Assembly: GCF_035762905.1 (NCBI RefSeq)
Contig: NZ_DASUCC010000097.1
Location: forward strand, 186,001-250,000
DNA length: 64,000 bases
Origin: DASYTH01 sp035762905
GTDB lineage: Bacteria > Actinomycetota > Actinomycetes > Mycobacteriales > Pseudonocardiaceae
Reading direction: 5' to 3'
Shown here in pieces: positions 8,497-16,494 of this stretch. The position numbers and the translations under genes are program-made. The notes beneath the pieces were generated by a model. It was not told the origin of the DNA, made no database searches, and saw only the letters and a program-made list of their open reading frames with translations. The first letter of the stretch is position 1. Each line of letters opens with the position of its first letter.

Positions 8497-9717
8497 GTGT
8501 CCCGTTCCGCTCTCCGCTCGCGGCTCGACACGGCCACCAAGGATCTCGATCCGCCGCTGGCCGTGGTCGACCTCGACGCATTCGACCAGAATGCCGCGGA
8601 TCTCGCGCGCCGGGCGGCCGGACTACCGATCCGGGTGGCCAGCAAGTCGATCCGCTGCCGCCACCTGCTCGAGCGGGTGCTGCGCCGGCCCGGCTACGCG
8701 GGCGTGATGAGCTACGCGCTGCCCGAGGCGCTCTGGCTGCACTCCGCCTGGGCCGGCACCGACCTGGCCGGCACCGACATCCTGGTCGCCTACCCGACCG
8801 CCGACCACGCCGCGTTGCGCGCGCTGGCCGCGGCCGACGCCGCCCGGGCGGCCGTCTCGGTCGTGATCGACTCCGTCGAACATCTCGACCTGATCGACGC
8901 GGCGCTGGGCGCCCACCACCCCGACATCCGGATCTGCCTCGAGCTGGATGTGTCCTGGCGGCCGGTGCGCGGGCGCGACCTGCTGCACGTGGGCACCCGC
9001 CGGTCCCCGGTCTTCACCCCGGACCAGGCGGTGGAGCTGACCAGGACGGTGCTGCGCCGGCCCGGCTTCCGGCTGGTCGGCGTCATGGGCTACGAGGGCC
9101 AGATCGCCGGCGTCGGCGACGCACCGGCCGGCCGGCCGCTGACCGGCGCCGTCGTGCGCTGGATGCAGGGCCGGTCCGCGGGCGAGCTGGCCGAGCGGCG
9201 CGCCGCCGCGGTGCGGGCCGTCACCGCGCACGCCGAGCTCGAGTTCGTCAACGGCGGCGGCACCGGCAGCATCGAGACCACCGGCACCGACCGATCGGTG
9301 ACCGAGGTGGCCGCCGGCTCCGGCCTGATCGGGCCCACCCTGTTCGACAACTACCGCCGGTTCAGCCCGCGGCCGGCCGTGCTGTTCGCGCTGCCGGTGG
9401 TGCGCAGGCCAGGGCGTCGGATGGCCACCGTGTTCAGCGGCGGCTACATCGCGTCCGGCCCGCCCGGCGCCGACCGGGTGCCCAGCCCGTTCCTGCCGGA
9501 CGGCCTGCGGCTGCGGGCCATGGAGGGCGCCGGCGAGGTGCAGACCCCGGTGGTCGGCCGGGCGGCCGACGAGCTGCGGGTGGGTGACCGGGTCTGGTGG
9601 CGGCACACCAAGGCCGGCGAGCTGGCCGAGCGGTTCACCGCGTACCACGTGATCGAGGGCGACCAGGTCGCCCGCACCGTGCCGACCTACCGCGGCGAGG
9701 GGCAGTGCTTCGGCTGA
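8497..9717 (+). CDS. PLP-dependent amino acid deaminase/aldolase (alanine racemase fold)
   Basis: 406 aa, fold-type III PLP enzyme. The Schiff-base lysine is K50 in RVASKSIR. VNGGGTGSIETT is the phosphate-binding glycine region, and the C-terminus has the D-threonine aldolase / D-serine dehydratase-like domain. Related enzymes act on D-amino or hydroxy-amino acids. Start GTG 8497 follows a TACCGT box by 7 nt. It diverges from the lactone oxidase and ends 4 nt from the convergent TetR gene. Exact substrate unknown. Confidence 0.85.
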   Translation: MSRSALRSRLDTATKDLDPPLAVVDLDAFDQNAADLARRAAGLPIRVASKSIRCRHLLERVLRRPGYAGVMSYALPEALWLHSAWAGTDLAGTDILVAYPTADHAALRALAAADAARAAVSVVIDSVEHLDLIDAALGAHHPDIRICLELDVSWRPVRGRDLLHVGTRRSPVFTPDQAVELTRTVLRRPGFRLVGVMGYEGQIAGVGDAPAGRPLTGAVVRWMQGRSAGELAERRAAAVRAVTAHAELEFVNGGGTGSIETTGTDRSVTEVAAGSGLIGPTLFDNYRRFSPRPAVLFALPVVRRPGRRMATVFSGGYIASGPPGADRVPSPFLPDGLRLRAMEGAGEVQTPVVGRAADELRVGDRVWWRHTKAGELAERFTAYHVIEGDQVARTVPTYRGEGQCFG

Positions 9718-9721
9718 CCCG

Positions 9722-10348
9722 TCAGGGCAGCTCCCCGTTCAGCCGGCCGGACAGGTAGGCCCGCACCACCGAGCGGGCCTCGGCGATCACCGTCTCGGTC
9801 GGGAACAGCTTGCGGCGGAAGGCCAGGTTGAGGATCCCGTCGGCGATCTCGATGGCCACCGCGATCGGCAGCCGCACCTGCTCGAGCGGCAGACCGAACC
9901 GGCTGCCGATCAGCTCGGCCAGCCCGTCGGCGATCACCGTGTTGTTGTCCCGCTCGTCCGCGATCAGTCGCAGGTCGACCACGTCACCGAACCGGATCCG
10001 GCTGAACCCGGGCACCTCGCGGTACATCCGCACATAGATGTCGAAGGCGATGTCCGCGCCGTCCCACCAGTGCTCGAGCGGCGACTCGTCGAGCCTGCGC
10101 TCCATCTCGGCCATGAAGTGCTCGAGGTTGCGCTGGGTCAGCGCCTGCACCACGGCGCGCTTGTCCGGGAAGAACTGGTAGAGCGAGCCGACCGCGACCT
10201 CGGCGCGTTCGGCGATCAGAGTCGTGGTCACACCGTCGTAGCCGAGCTCGTCGATCAGCGCCGCGCACGCCTCGAGCATCTGCTCGACCCGCTTGGCACT
10301 GCGCTGCTGCACCGGCCGGCGTCGTAAGGGAACTGGAGTGGCCACCAC
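9722..10348 (-). CDS. TetR-family transcriptional regulator
   Basis: 208 aa. An N-terminal TetR HTH (about 15-62) reads VEQMLEACAALIDELGYDG...EVAVGSLYQFFPDK, a textbook helix-turn-helix. The variable C-terminal half should bind a ligand. GTG at 10348 is preceded by GGAG. The upstream region GGGACACGTAATCCC contains a short inverted repeat (GGGA/TCCC) that could be part of an operator. Convergent with the aldolase, divergent from the rhomboid gene; targets unknown. Confidence 0.93.
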   Translation of the reverse strand: MVATPVPLRRRPVQQRSAKRVEQMLEACAALIDELGYDGVTTTLIAERAEVAVGSLYQFFPDKRAVVQALTQRNLEHFMAEMERRLDESPLEHWWDGADIAFDIYVRMYREVPGFSRIRFGDVVDLRLIADERDNNTVIADGLAELIGSRFGLPLEQVRLPIAVAIEIADGILNLAFRRKLFPTETVIAEARSVVRAYLSGRLNGELP

Positions 10349-10403
10349 GATCTCCTAGGGGATTACGTGTCCCAAGCCTAGCGGGGTGCCCGTCCGGGCG
10401 GTC

Positions 10404-10409
10404 TACGCT
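10404..10409 (+). promoter_or_regulatory. -10 box TACGCT of a probable leaderless transcript
   Basis: TACGCT lies 6 nt before the rhomboid ATG at 10416; no Shine-Dalgarno sequence. Confidence 0.6.
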
Positions 10410-10415
10410 CCGCAC

Positions 10416-11081
10416 ATGAGCCTTCCGTTCCCCACCGGCCCGTCCAGCTCATCGGCCAGCATCGAGAACGGAGCGCTCGGCAGCCCGCTCGGCCGTGCCG
10501 CCAGCCTGATGGTGACATTCCTGGCCGTGCTGTGGGCGGTCGAGCTGGTCAACCTGGCCACCGGCCGGGAGCTGGCCCGGGCCGGCGGCATCCGGCCGCG
10601 GGACCCGGAGAGCCTGATCGACGTCGCCACCTCGCCGTTCCTGCACGGCAGCCTCGAGCACCTGGCCAGCAACGCCCTCCCGCTGTTCAGCCTGGGGTTC
10701 ATCGCCGCGCTGACCGGCCTGAAGCGGTTCCTGCTGATGACCCTGACGATCATCGTGGTGAGCGGCGTCGGGGTGTGGCTGTTCTCCCCGGAGAACAGCA
10801 TCTCGGTCGGCGCCAGCGGCATCGTGTTCGGCTACTTCGGCTACCTGCTGATGCGCGGCCTTGTCGACCGCCGCCCGGTGGACATCGTGGTCTCCCTCGG
10901 CGTCGCCCTCGCCTTCGGCTACGTCATGTGGAACTCGATCGGCTTCGGCGCCACCGGCATCTCCTGGCAGGGCCACGTCTGCGGCTTCATCGGCGGCATG
11001 GTCGCCGCCCTCCTCTTCCGCGAGCGCCGCCCCCGCCCCCAACCCGGCGACCACGAGCGGATCGAGCCGCAAACCCCGTAA
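10416..11081 (+). CDS. Rhomboid-family intramembrane serine protease
   Basis: 221 aa, about six membrane segments. The catalytic dyad is visible: S134 in GASGIVFG and H187 in SWQGHVCGFIGG. The LEHLASNALPL segment (H82, N86) is the conserved region that shapes the oxyanion site. Rhomboids cleave transmembrane substrates inside the membrane. The C-terminal tail is short, Arg/Pro-rich and cytoplasmic. The start follows a TACGCT box by 6 nt; an upstream in-frame start at 10386 would lie inside the promoter. Confidence 0.93.
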   Translation: MSLPFPTGPSSSSASIENGALGSPLGRAASLMVTFLAVLWAVELVNLATGRELARAGGIRPRDPESLIDVATSPFLHGSLEHLASNALPLFSLGFIAALTGLKRFLLMTLTIIVVSGVGVWLFSPENSISVGASGIVFGYFGYLLMRGLVDRRPVDIVVSLGVALAFGYVMWNSIGFGATGISWQGHVCGFIGGMVAALLFRERRPRPQPGDHERIEPQTP

Positions 11082-11089
11082 AAGATCAC

Positions 11090-11122
11090 GACCCCTGCTC
11101 GCCTCTTCGTCGGGCAGGGGTC
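11090..11122 (+). terminator. Terminator hairpin after the rhomboid gene
   Basis: GACCCCTGC (11090-11098) pairs with GCAGGGGTC (11114-11122) around a 15-nt loop, starting 8 nt after the rhomboid stop. No U-tract follows, as is common in actinobacteria. Confidence 0.65.
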
Positions 11123-11206
11123 GGAGCTGGAGCCGCAGGCCGATACCGGTCGGGGGGAGGGGGAGTGCTGCAGCACCGGCCCGCGGGGTCTGGGATTCAG
11201 TTGTGT

Positions 11207-11263
11207 GGACCGGTGGTCCGATTCGTCGCGCTCGGGGGTACGGGCGAACCGGACCACCGGTCC
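11207..11263. repeat. Large inverted repeat with 14-bp perfect arms
   Basis: GGACCGGTGGTCCG (11207-11220) pairs perfectly with CGGACCACCGGTCC (11250-11263). After one mismatch TTCG pairs with CGAA, extending the stem. Each arm is itself palindromic (GGACC/GGTCC). The left arm resembles the motif at 4875-4890. It lies between convergent genes. Confidence 0.75.
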
Positions 11264-11268
11264 CTAGT

Positions 11269-11318
11269 GACGACCTCTCGGCCGGACTCCGTCCGGGGTA
11301 ACGGGGGCCGAGGTCGTC
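11269..11318. terminator. Second hairpin, between convergent genes
   Basis: GACGACCTC...GGCC (11269-11283) pairs with GGCCGAGGTCGTC (11306-11318) with a 2-nt bulge. A nested CCGGAC/GTCCGG stem sits inside. It begins 5 nt before the minus-strand stop at 11323 and could terminate that gene. Confidence 0.6.
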
Positions 11319-11322
11319 GGTT

Positions 11323-11667
11323 TCACCTGGCGCCAGCCAATCGGCTGGTGGGACGGCCGGTGTTGACCGCGTGCCGCGCGGTCGGCTGAGGTGCCAGCCC
11401 GCCGGCCACCAGATGTTCGTATGCGGCGCGCCAGACCGAGCAGGGCGCCTTCTGCTGCCGCCAGCGGGACGAGCAGACCCGGCAGTTGCCCCGGTCGTCG
11501 GGTTCGTGCGCGGCGAGCAGGGACCGCCAGCCCTCGGTCAGCCGGGGCAGCTCGGAGCGCGCCACCGACAGCAGGGACGGCGCGTCGGCGTGGGTGGCCA
11601 GCTCGGAGAGCATGTCTAGGCGCTCCCACACCGCGTCGCGCAGGACCTGTCCGAGTATTTCGTCCAC
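11323..11667 (-). CDS. Small Cys-motif hypothetical protein
   Basis: 114 aa with a GTG start at 11667. The N-terminal half is helical (VDEILGQVLRDAVWERLDML); the centre has CRVCSSRWRQQKAPC, a CxxC...C cluster that could bind a metal. The gene follows the 79-aa gene by 13 nt on the same strand. No known function recognised. An overlapping reading frame at 11264-11629 lacks ribosome-binding context and looks like a shadow. Confidence 0.6.
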   Translation of the reverse strand: MDEILGQVLRDAVWERLDMLSELATHADAPSLLSVARSELPRLTEGWRSLLAAHEPDDRGNCRVCSSRWRQQKAPCSVWRAAYEHLVAGGLAPQPTARHAVNTGRPTSRLAGAR

Positions 11668-11680
11668 CTGAACGTCACCG

Positions 11681-11920
11681 TCACCTTTCCGCCTGTTCGG
11701 CGGCTTCCCGTAGCGCTGCCCGCAGTTGGCCGAGCTGGCCGGCGGTGAGGACCGCGGTCTCGCCAGGCGGGCCCATGAGCACCACCTGGTTGCGATCGGC
11801 GAGCACGGTGAGGCACCGCTCACGGTTGATCACGTCGCCGCAGTTGACCCGCCACACCCGGCGGCCGGCGAACGTACCCTGCAACTCGAGGGGCGCCGCT
11901 GCCGAACGGACCAGTTTCAC
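11681..11920 (-). CDS. Small conserved hypothetical protein
   Basis: 79 aa. GTG start at 11920 with GGAGGGAAACGAGG upstream. Beta-rich N-terminal half (LQGTFAGRRVWRVNCGDVINRERCLTVLADRNQVVL) and a helical C-terminus (LGQLRAALREAAEQ). It diverges from the XRE regulator and leads a two-gene unit with the Cys-motif protein. Small proteins beside such XRE regulators are common in actinomycetes, but this one is not a family I can name. Confidence 0.65.
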   Translation of the reverse strand: MKLVRSAAAPLELQGTFAGRRVWRVNCGDVINRERCLTVLADRNQVVLMGPPGETAVLTAGQLGQLRAALREAAEQAER

Positions 11921-12135
11921 GGCCTCGTTTCCCTCCGTGCTCGTATCCTTACAACCAACTACATTGGTGGGCGAGAAACGAGAATGGACAGGTACAGCGC
12001 CGATCGGCGGTTGCCCGACGATAAGCGGTCACCGAAGTTCGGCCGGGCCGATCAGGTTCACCGATCGACCCTTCTCGGGGCTCGTGAAGTGCGCATACTC
12101 TGCGGTTGACGCCCAGCGGACTGTGAGGGGGCGGC

Positions 12136-13509
12136 ATGAACTCCACAGGATCTCAGGGCTCTCCAATTCCCCAGGAGGAGTGGGAGAAGCCTGAGATGCG
12201 GACCGCGCTCGCCGCGCGGGAGGTCAGCACCGTATATCGGCTGTTGCGGCGCACCGGCGTCTCTCAGCGTCAGATCGCCGCGATGACGGGCCAATCGCAG
12301 TCCGAAGTGTCGGAGATCCTCAAGGGACGTCAGGTCATGGCCTACGACGTGCTCGCGAGGATCGCCGACGGCCTGGGTGTCCCAAGGGGATACATGGGCC
12401 TCGCTTACGACGAGGTCACGGCGGTACGCGTCGCCGGGACCAAGGAGGCCTCCGGCACGGAGGAGGACGAGTCGGTGAAGCGTCGGAAGTTCCTGGCGCA
12501 TGCCGCCGCGGTTGCGGTCGGCGCGCATGTGCTCGGCGACGCGGACTCGGGATCATGGGTGTCCAACCCGGTGTTGACCCCCGCGCCTGGACGGATCGGG
12601 ATGACCGATGTCCGCCAGGTCGAGGCTGCGACGCGAGCACTTCGTTCGCTCGACTACCAGTACGGCGGCGGCTTCTGCCGTGACGCCGTAGTAGCCCAGT
12701 TGTCCTGGGGACAGCAGATGCTCGGTGCCTCCGGTGCCGAACATGTCAAGAAGAGACTTCACATCGCCCTCGCCGACCTGCACAACCTCGCCGGATGGAC
12801 CTCGTTCGACATCGGGCTGGTCGACTCGGCGCGCAACCACTTCGGCCGCGCCCTCGAGCTGGCCAAGGCGGGCGAGAGCGACCAGCTGGTGGCCAACATC
12901 CTGTACCGGATGGGCCGGGTCTACCTGCACAACTCCGCGCCGGACGACGCGCTGAAGATGTTCCAGCTCGGCCAGATCGCCGCCCAGGAGTCGGGCTCCG
13001 AGCTGGCCGTCGCGGTGATCTGTGCGAACCAGGCCTGGGCCTACGCGATGATGGGCCACGAAGAGCAGACCATGAAGCTGATCGGCCGGACCCGCGACGA
13101 GTGGTCCCGGGCGAACATGTCCGAGGCCGAGGATTGGGTCCGGTTCTTCAACGAGACCGACGTCTACTCGATGATCGGCACGGTGCACACGGTGCTGGCC
13201 CGCGGCGGCCTGCTCAAGCACACCCAGTTCGCGATTCCGGCCCTGACCAGGGCCATCGAGAACTACGGCGACGACATGGCCAGGAACAAGGCGTTCAACC
13301 TGAGCTCGCTGGCCCTCAACCATCTGCTCGACGGCGACATCGACCACGGTTCCAAGGTCGGCAACCAGGCCGTCGACCTCGCCGAGCACCTCAAGTCCTC
13401 CCGGGTCCGGGACCGGTTGAACCCGCTCAAGGACGAGGCGGACAAGCGGCGCAACAACACCCACGCCCGGGAGCTTTCGGAAAACATCAGCAGGCTGTAC
13501 GTCTCCTGA
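12136..13509 (+). CDS. XRE-family regulator with TPR-like C-terminus
   Basis: 457 aa. Residues 30-84 are an HTH_XRE domain (GVSQRQIAAMTGQSQSEVSEILKG). A charged linker and KRRKFLAHAAAVAVGA (about 115-131), a pseudo-twin-arginine hydrophobic patch typical of this actinobacterial regulator class, follow. The rest is helical with TPR-like pairs (LHNLAGWTSFDIGLVDSARNHFGRALELAK; ANILYRMGRVYLHNSAPDDALKMF). GAGGGGGCGGC precedes the ATG. Probably a cytoplasmic regulator with a peptide- or protein-sensing tail. The phosphotransferase gene follows. Confidence 0.88.
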   Translation: MNSTGSQGSPIPQEEWEKPEMRTALAAREVSTVYRLLRRTGVSQRQIAAMTGQSQSEVSEILKGRQVMAYDVLARIADGLGVPRGYMGLAYDEVTAVRVAGTKEASGTEEDESVKRRKFLAHAAAVAVGAHVLGDADSGSWVSNPVLTPAPGRIGMTDVRQVEAATRALRSLDYQYGGGFCRDAVVAQLSWGQQMLGASGAEHVKKRLHIALADLHNLAGWTSFDIGLVDSARNHFGRALELAKAGESDQLVANILYRMGRVYLHNSAPDDALKMFQLGQIAAQESGSELAVAVICANQAWAYAMMGHEEQTMKLIGRTRDEWSRANMSEAEDWVRFFNETDVYSMIGTVHTVLARGGLLKHTQFAIPALTRAIENYGDDMARNKAFNLSSLALNHLLDGDIDHGSKVGNQAVDLAEHLKSSRVRDRLNPLKDEADKRRNNTHARELSENISRLYVS

Positions 13510-13520
13510 TCGGTCATGTC

Positions 13521-14447
13521 ATGAGCGCGGAGCCGACCCAGGGCCTGTCCGCGGTGGGGGATGGGCACTTCACCAGCGACAAGCTGGCGGAGGCGCTGGT
13601 TGACGTCTGTGCCACGGTCGGGCTGGACCCGACCGGGGCCGAGCTGCTGCGGGTCACCAACAACGCGGTGTACCGGCTGGCCCGTCACCCGGTCGTGGTG
13701 CGCATCGTCGCCTCCCGCGGCCTGCGGCACCGGGTGGCCAAGGTGGTGCAGGTGGCCAGGTGGTTCGCCGAGCACGACGTGCCGGCCGTCCGCCTGCTCG
13801 GCGGCGTCGAGCAGCCGGTGCGGGTGGGCCAGCACCTGGCCACGCTGTGGGAGACCGTGCCGGACGGCGGGGTGCGCCCGCGCGGCCGGGACCTGGCCCG
13901 GCTGCTGCGCCGGGTGCACGCGCTGCCCGCGCCGCCGTACCCGCTGGCCACCTGGCAGCCGCTGGACGACGTGCGCAGGCGGATCGACGAGGCCGAAGGG
14001 CTCGACGACCGCTATCTGGAGTTCCTGCTCCGCCGGTGCGCCGAGGTGGAGGGCCGGGTCCAGGACCTGGACTTCGTGCTGCCGCCCAGCCTGATCCACG
14101 GCGACGCGCATCTGGGCAACCTGATCGCGAGTCCGGCCGGCCCGGTGCTGTGCGACTTCGACTCGAGCTGCATCGGGCCGCCGGAGTGGGATCTGACCCC
14201 GCTCGCGGTCGGCGTGGTCCGGTTCGGCACGCCGGCCGGCCGGTACCGCGAGCTGGCCCGGACCTACGGCCTTGACGTCACCCGCTGGTCGGGCTTCCCG
14301 GTGTTGCGCGAGGTCCGCGAGCTGAAGCTGATCACCAGCGTGCTGCCGATCATGGTCAGCAACCCCGGGGTCCGGCCGGAGCTGCTGCGCCGGCTGGAGG
14401 ACTCCCGCCGGGGGGACACGTCCGCGCGCTGGGTCCGCTACACCTGA
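13521..14447 (+). CDS. Aminoglycoside-phosphotransferase-fold kinase (APH family)
   Basis: 308 aa. The Brenner-type motif is LIHGDAHLGNLI with catalytic Asp, and the metal-binding Asp is in VLCDFDSSCIGPPEWD. The N-terminal lobe is short (VTNNAVYRLARHPVVVRI). APH-fold proteins phosphorylate small molecules such as antibiotics, choline or homoserine; resistance activity should not be assumed. The gene begins 11 nt after the XRE regulator stop, with weak ribosome-binding sequence, so translation may depend on coupling. Confidence 0.85.
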   Translation: MSAEPTQGLSAVGDGHFTSDKLAEALVDVCATVGLDPTGAELLRVTNNAVYRLARHPVVVRIVASRGLRHRVAKVVQVARWFAEHDVPAVRLLGGVEQPVRVGQHLATLWETVPDGGVRPRGRDLARLLRRVHALPAPPYPLATWQPLDDVRRRIDEAEGLDDRYLEFLLRRCAEVEGRVQDLDFVLPPSLIHGDAHLGNLIASPAGPVLCDFDSSCIGPPEWDLTPLAVGVVRFGTPAGRYRELARTYGLDVTRWSGFPVLREVRELKLITSVLPIMVSNPGVRPELLRRLEDSRRGDTSARWVRYT

Positions 14448-14526
14448 CGGTGTAACGGGTTGGGCCGGGCAGACGAATGTCCGGACGATGGAACCCATAG
14501 GTGATCGACTCGCCGGGGGTGTCGGC

Positions 14527-14532
14527 TACCCT
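14527..14532 (+). promoter_or_regulatory. -10 box TACCCT of a probable leaderless transcript
   Basis: TACCCT lies 6 nt before the GTG at 14539, which supports that start rather than the ATG at 14488. Confidence 0.55.
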
Positions 14533-14538
14533 CCGTGC

Positions 14539-14841
14539 GTGATCCCGAAGATCGGCAGGCGCGGCCGGCGGGTCCGGCGTGCGCTCGAGTCGGCGCGGGT
14601 CATCGATCAGGTGGTGAACAACCAGCTCGCGCTGGTGCCCCGGTTGACCGAGGAGGGCCGGCGCCGGGCCGCCGAGTACCTCGCCGAGCTGGTCATGCTC
14701 GCCCAGGCCTACCGGCACTTCGCCGCGGGTTGGATCACCCGCCGGGAGCTGGAACGGCGCGGGCTGCGGACGGTGCGCCGGCTCGGTGCGCTCCGCCAGC
14801 GACGGGGCCGGTCCGCGGCGCATTTCACCGAGCGGGAATGA
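14539..14841 (+). CDS. Small basic hypothetical protein
   Basis: 100 aa, Arg-rich and helical, beginning MIPKIGRRGRRVRRALE. No recognised domain. The centre (LTEEGRRRAAEYLAELVMLAQAYRHFAAGWITRRELERRGLR) is an amphipathic helical pair. The GTG at 14539 is preferred because of the TACCCT box 6 nt upstream; the longer in-frame version from 14488 would start upstream of that promoter. Confidence 0.6.
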   Translation: MIPKIGRRGRRVRRALESARVIDQVVNNQLALVPRLTEEGRRRAAEYLAELVMLAQAYRHFAAGWITRRELERRGLRTVRRLGALRQRRGRSAAHFTERE

Positions 14842-14935
14842 CCGCTCGGCGTTAGGCCGATCCGAGGAGACCGGCCATCCGAACGGGTGAAGGTCGGCGT
14901 GGTGTTCGCCGACGAACGGTCGCCCGGCGACGCCG

Positions 14936-15958
14936 CTACGTCACCGGCGCGCGGGTCAGGATCACCGCGAACCCGAATGCCAGGCCCATCACGCCCAACT
15001 CGAGCGTGGCCCAGCCGGCCAACGCGGTGCGCTGGTGGCGCAGCACGCCCGGCAGCAGCCGCCAGCGGATGGTGCCGCCGACCGCCGCGAGCGTCGCCAG
15101 GCAGCCGACCTTGAGCAGCACCAGGGTGCCGTACGGGGTGCCGAACAGGGTGCCGAGAAAGCCGTGCGCCGGGCCGAGCGCCAGCTCGACGGCGGCGTTG
15201 AGCACCCCGGTGGCGGTGACCACCAGCAGGCAGACGGTGGCCAGCACGGAGAACCGGGGCAGCGCCGTGACCAGCAGCCGCCGGTTGGCCGCGAGCAGCA
15301 CCGCGACCGCGCCGAGCCCACCGGTCCAGGCCGCGGCCGCCATCACGTGCAGCTCCATCGCGATCATGGTCAGGTCGTGCCAGCGCCAGGTGGTCGAGTG
15401 TCCGGTGACCGGCAGCGGGAGCAGCCCGAACAGGGCGACGGCCGTGCACAGCTCCGCCGGCACCGACTCGCCGACCCGCATGCCGGCCAGCGCCAGCCCG
15501 AACGACACCAGGGCCAGCGCGGCCACCAACAGCAGGGCCTTGCCGGCGCCGACCGCCGTCACGTAGCCGGCCACCGCGCCGACCGAGACGGTGCCGCCCG
15601 GCCGGAGCTCGGCGGTCTGCAGCACCAGCGCGGCCAGCGCGCAGCACAGCCAGACCAGCGAGCTGGCCGCCGCACCGGTGCGGGCGGCGGCCAGCACCGG
15701 CCCGGCGGTGCGCCTGCGGTCCGGACCGATCAGGATCGGCAGCAGGCACAACCCGACCGTGGTCACCGCCGCGATGTCGAGCAGCACCCGGACGACCGGC
15801 AGCCCGTACCGGACCACCGCCTCCGGCGCGGCCACCCCGGGGATCGGCCCGGTCGCCACGATCGCGAGGCCGGCGAGCACGCCGACGACGGACGCGGCGA
15901 CCGGGACGGCCACCAGGTGGTACCGGGCCGGTGCGGCGGTGGTCCGGGTCTGGGTCAC
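14936..15958 (-). CDS. copD: CopD-domain copper resistance membrane protein
   Basis: 340 aa with eight or nine membrane segments. The C-terminal half carries the CopD domain, with the paired histidines of the MELHVMAAAAWTGG segment and GVLNAAVELALG. The family is thought to move copper across the membrane with CopC. GTG at 15958 overlaps the copC stop as GTGA. An upstream in-frame start would lie within copC. Last gene of the copper operon. Confidence 0.88.
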   Translation of the reverse strand: MTQTRTTAAPARYHLVAVPVAASVVGVLAGLAIVATGPIPGVAAPEAVVRYGLPVVRVLLDIAAVTTVGLCLLPILIGPDRRRTAGPVLAAARTGAAASSLVWLCCALAALVLQTAELRPGGTVSVGAVAGYVTAVGAGKALLLVAALALVSFGLALAGMRVGESVPAELCTAVALFGLLPLPVTGHSTTWRWHDLTMIAMELHVMAAAAWTGGLGAVAVLLAANRRLLVTALPRFSVLATVCLLVVTATGVLNAAVELALGPAHGFLGTLFGTPYGTLVLLKVGCLATLAAVGGTIRWRLLPGVLRHQRTALAGWATLELGVMGLAFGFAVILTRAPVT

Positions 15959-16494
15959 TTCGCGGCCTTGCCACCCATCCGCACGGCCAGCGTCACGCCG
16001 GCGGCGGCCAGCAGCACGGCCGCGCCGATCCACACCCAGACGGGCAGCCCGGAACCGGAGTCCGGTGCGGCCGGGGCCGTCTGGGCCTGTGATGGCGGTG
16101 CCGGCGTGCCGGTGCCGGCCGTGGTCAGGGTGAAGGTCAGGTCACCCAGCACCGGATGGCCGTCCGCGGACAGGATCCGATACCCGATCTTGTACAGGCC
16201 CGCCGGGCCGAGTGGCCGGACCGGCGCGGTGACCTCGTTGCTGGCCACCGAGGCCGGGCCGGCCTCCCAGTGGTCGTCACCCGGTCCGACCACGGAGACG
16301 GTGTTCAGCCCGGCCCCGCTCTGTACCGGCTGGTCGAAGCGCAGCTCGATCTCGGTCGGCCCGACCGAGAGCTGGGCTCCGTTGGCCGGGTTGCTGCCGA
16401 TCAGCGAGTTGTGCACGGCGCCGGCCGGCGCCGTCGAGCCGAGCAGGGCAAGCAGGACCACGACCAGTAACCCGGTGGTGCGCATGATGATCAC
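15955..16494 (-). CDS. copC: CopC/YobA-family periplasmic copper-binding protein
   Basis: 179 aa. A signal peptide (about 1-26) ends near AGA/VHN, leaving a His close to the mature N-terminus, as expected for a copper brace. The CopC beta-barrel follows (SNPANGAQL, IELRFDQPV, ILSADGHPVLGDLTF with a second candidate His). A Pro/Ala/Gln linker and C-terminal membrane helix (VWVWIGAAVLLAAAGVTLAV) anchor it to the cell surface. ATG at 16494 overlaps the DUF1775 stop as ATGA. Confidence 0.92.
   Translation of the reverse strand: MIIMRTTGLLVVVLLALLGSTAPAGAVHNSLIGSNPANGAQLSVGPTEIELRFDQPVQSGAGLNTVSVVGPGDDHWEAGPASVASNEVTAPVRPLGPAGLYKIGYRILSADGHPVLGDLTFTLTTAGTGTPAPPSQAQTAPAAPDSGSGLPVWVWIGAAVLLAAAGVTLAVRMGGKAAK

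Noticed and set aside
13521..14447. Antibiotic-resistance call for the APH-fold protein
   Set aside because: The fold is shared by many small-molecule kinases. No resistance-specific residues or context were recognised.
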